NCBI GenBank assembly: GCA_947493175.1
Contig: CANLQD010000001.1
Location: 558,001-622,000, forward strand
Direction of reading: 5' to 3'
DNA: 64,000 nucleotides
Source of the DNA: an uncultured Flavobacteriaceae bacterium
GTDB lineage: Bacteria; Bacteroidota; Bacteroidia; Flavobacteriales; Flavobacteriaceae
A program made the position numbers and the translations under genes. Under the pieces are notes generated by a model, which was not told where the DNA came from, did no database searches, and worked only from the letters and a program-made list of their open reading frames with translations. This document shows, in pieces, positions 63,485-64,000 of this stretch (the first letter of the stretch is position 1; each line of letters begins with the position of its first letter).

Positions 63485-64000
63485 ATGAAAACAATAGGAC
63501 TTATAGGCGGAATGAGCTGGGAATCGTCAAAAGTATATTATGAATATGTGAATCAAATGGTAAAAGAGCAGTTAGGAGGCTCGCATTCTGCCAAGGTGGT
63601 CATGACCTCCGTTGACTTCGCAGAAATCGAAAAACTCACCTTTCAGGGGCATTGGGACAAAATTGGGGCCATTATCGCCAACGAAGCCATAAAGCTAGAA
63701 AAGGCAGGAGCCGATATGGTATTATTATGTACCAATACCATTCATATGGTAAGCGATTACATTACCAACTCGGTTACCATCCCATTCTATCATATTGCCG
63801 AAGCAACGGGAGAAGCCATCAAAACAAAAGGCATACGTAAGATCGCCTTACTGGGAACAAAATTTACAATGGAAAAAGATTTCTATACCAAAATATTAGA
63901 GAAAACACATGGTTTGGAAGTGGTCATCCCAAAACCGAATGAAAGGGAAATCATCCATAACATTATATATCAAGAACTAATCCATGGGATGTTTACCAAA
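63485..64000 (+). CDS. Aspartate/glutamate racemase-family protein (3' end outside window)
   Basis: The first 172 residues are visible: MKTIGLIGGMSWESSKVYYE, VVMTSVDFAEIEKL, GADMVLLCTNTIHMVSDYI and IPFYHIAEATGEAIK. This is the Asp/Glu racemase (RacX/YgeA type) superfamily, with the first catalytic Cys in CTNTIH; the second Cys would lie past the window end. Members racemise aspartate, glutamate or other amino acids without PLP. It is likely in one unit with the 46-codon ORF behind the ArsR operator. The substrate is unknown. Confidence 0.9.
   Translation, partial: MKTIGLIGGMSWESSKVYYEYVNQMVKEQLGGSHSAKVVMTSVDFAEIEKLTFQGHWDKIGAIIANEAIKLEKAGADMVLLCTNTIHMVSDYITNSVTIPFYHIAEATGEAIKTKGIRKIALLGTKFTMEKDFYTKILEKTHGLEVVIPKPNEREIIHNIIYQELIHGMFTK

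Overview
The window is chromosomal DNA of a member of the Bacteroidota, almost certainly a marine-type Flavobacteriaceae. The evidence is a giant SprB-repeat protein with the C-terminal sorting domain of the type IX secretion system, five TonB-dependent receptors (several with an N-terminal carboxypeptidase-regulatory-like domain), promoter -7 boxes of the Bacteroidota form TAnnTTTG, lack of Shine-Dalgarno sites, and families such as DUF5689, the flavobacterial DksA-like protein and dimeric GlyRS. I saw no rRNA, tRNA, insertion sequence, prophage or CRISPR array. Coding density is high and most genes are housekeeping or envelope genes.

Layout. 1-6.9 kb: 3' part of a secreted repeat adhesin. 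7-12.8 kb: exonuclease III, a membrane-anchored family 3 glycosidase, a divergent NrtR-type regulator with a palindromic intergenic region, and a TonB receptor. 12.8-15.3 kb: a flavin-binding PNPOx-like protein and DUF1272 protein divergent from a MocR regulator. 15.4-22.5 kb: glycyl-tRNA synthetase, a coiled-coil membrane protein, ComF, a Big_5 lipoprotein, an omega-amidase/Nudix pair and an ankyrin protein. 22.8-27.6 kb: catalase-peroxidase KatG, then a PAS histidine kinase and single-domain response regulator. 27.6-33.1 kb: TonB receptor, DUF5689/lamin-tail lipoprotein and a divergent secreted endonuclease/phosphatase-like protein, probably one nutrient-scavenging locus. 33-37.5 kb: DUF1080 protein, a four-helix membrane protein and an Oar-like receptor. 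37.7-42.4 kb: tight operon DUF3108 - tryptophan dioxygenase - M23 peptidase - pgi. 42.4-48.2 kb: a structured intergenic RNA candidate, HPPD, a patatin-barrel protein and uvrC. 48.2-54.7 kb: an AT-rich spacer with tandem hairpins and a tiny membrane-peptide ORF, 5-formyl-THF cyclo-ligase, and the ileS - dksA-like - adhesin-like - lspA cluster. 54.8-61.6 kb: LEA-like 11-mer-repeat lipoprotein, heme-type TonB receptor with recO, gdhA and metB. 61.6-64 kb: DUF3298 lipoprotein, DinB protein, and an ArsR regulator with two matched operator candidates, a 46-codon ORF and an aspartate/glutamate racemase cut by the window end.

Functional threads: envelope transport (five TonB receptors, LspA, patatin barrel, T9SS cargo); aromatic amino acid catabolism (tryptophan dioxygenase and HPPD, separated by 405 bp); oxidative stress (KatG with a divergent ankyrin protein, as in some other bacteria); and translation/repair housekeeping.

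No single unmistakable new system is visible. The best candidates for something undescribed are the paired ArsR-type operators with an unknown small ORF and racemase (62.9-64 kb), the multi-hairpin RNA candidate behind HPPD (42.48-42.59 kb), the symmetric operator array between the Nudix regulator and the glycosidase (9.72-9.78 kb), and the exact 11-residue LEA-like lipoprotein (54.86 kb).
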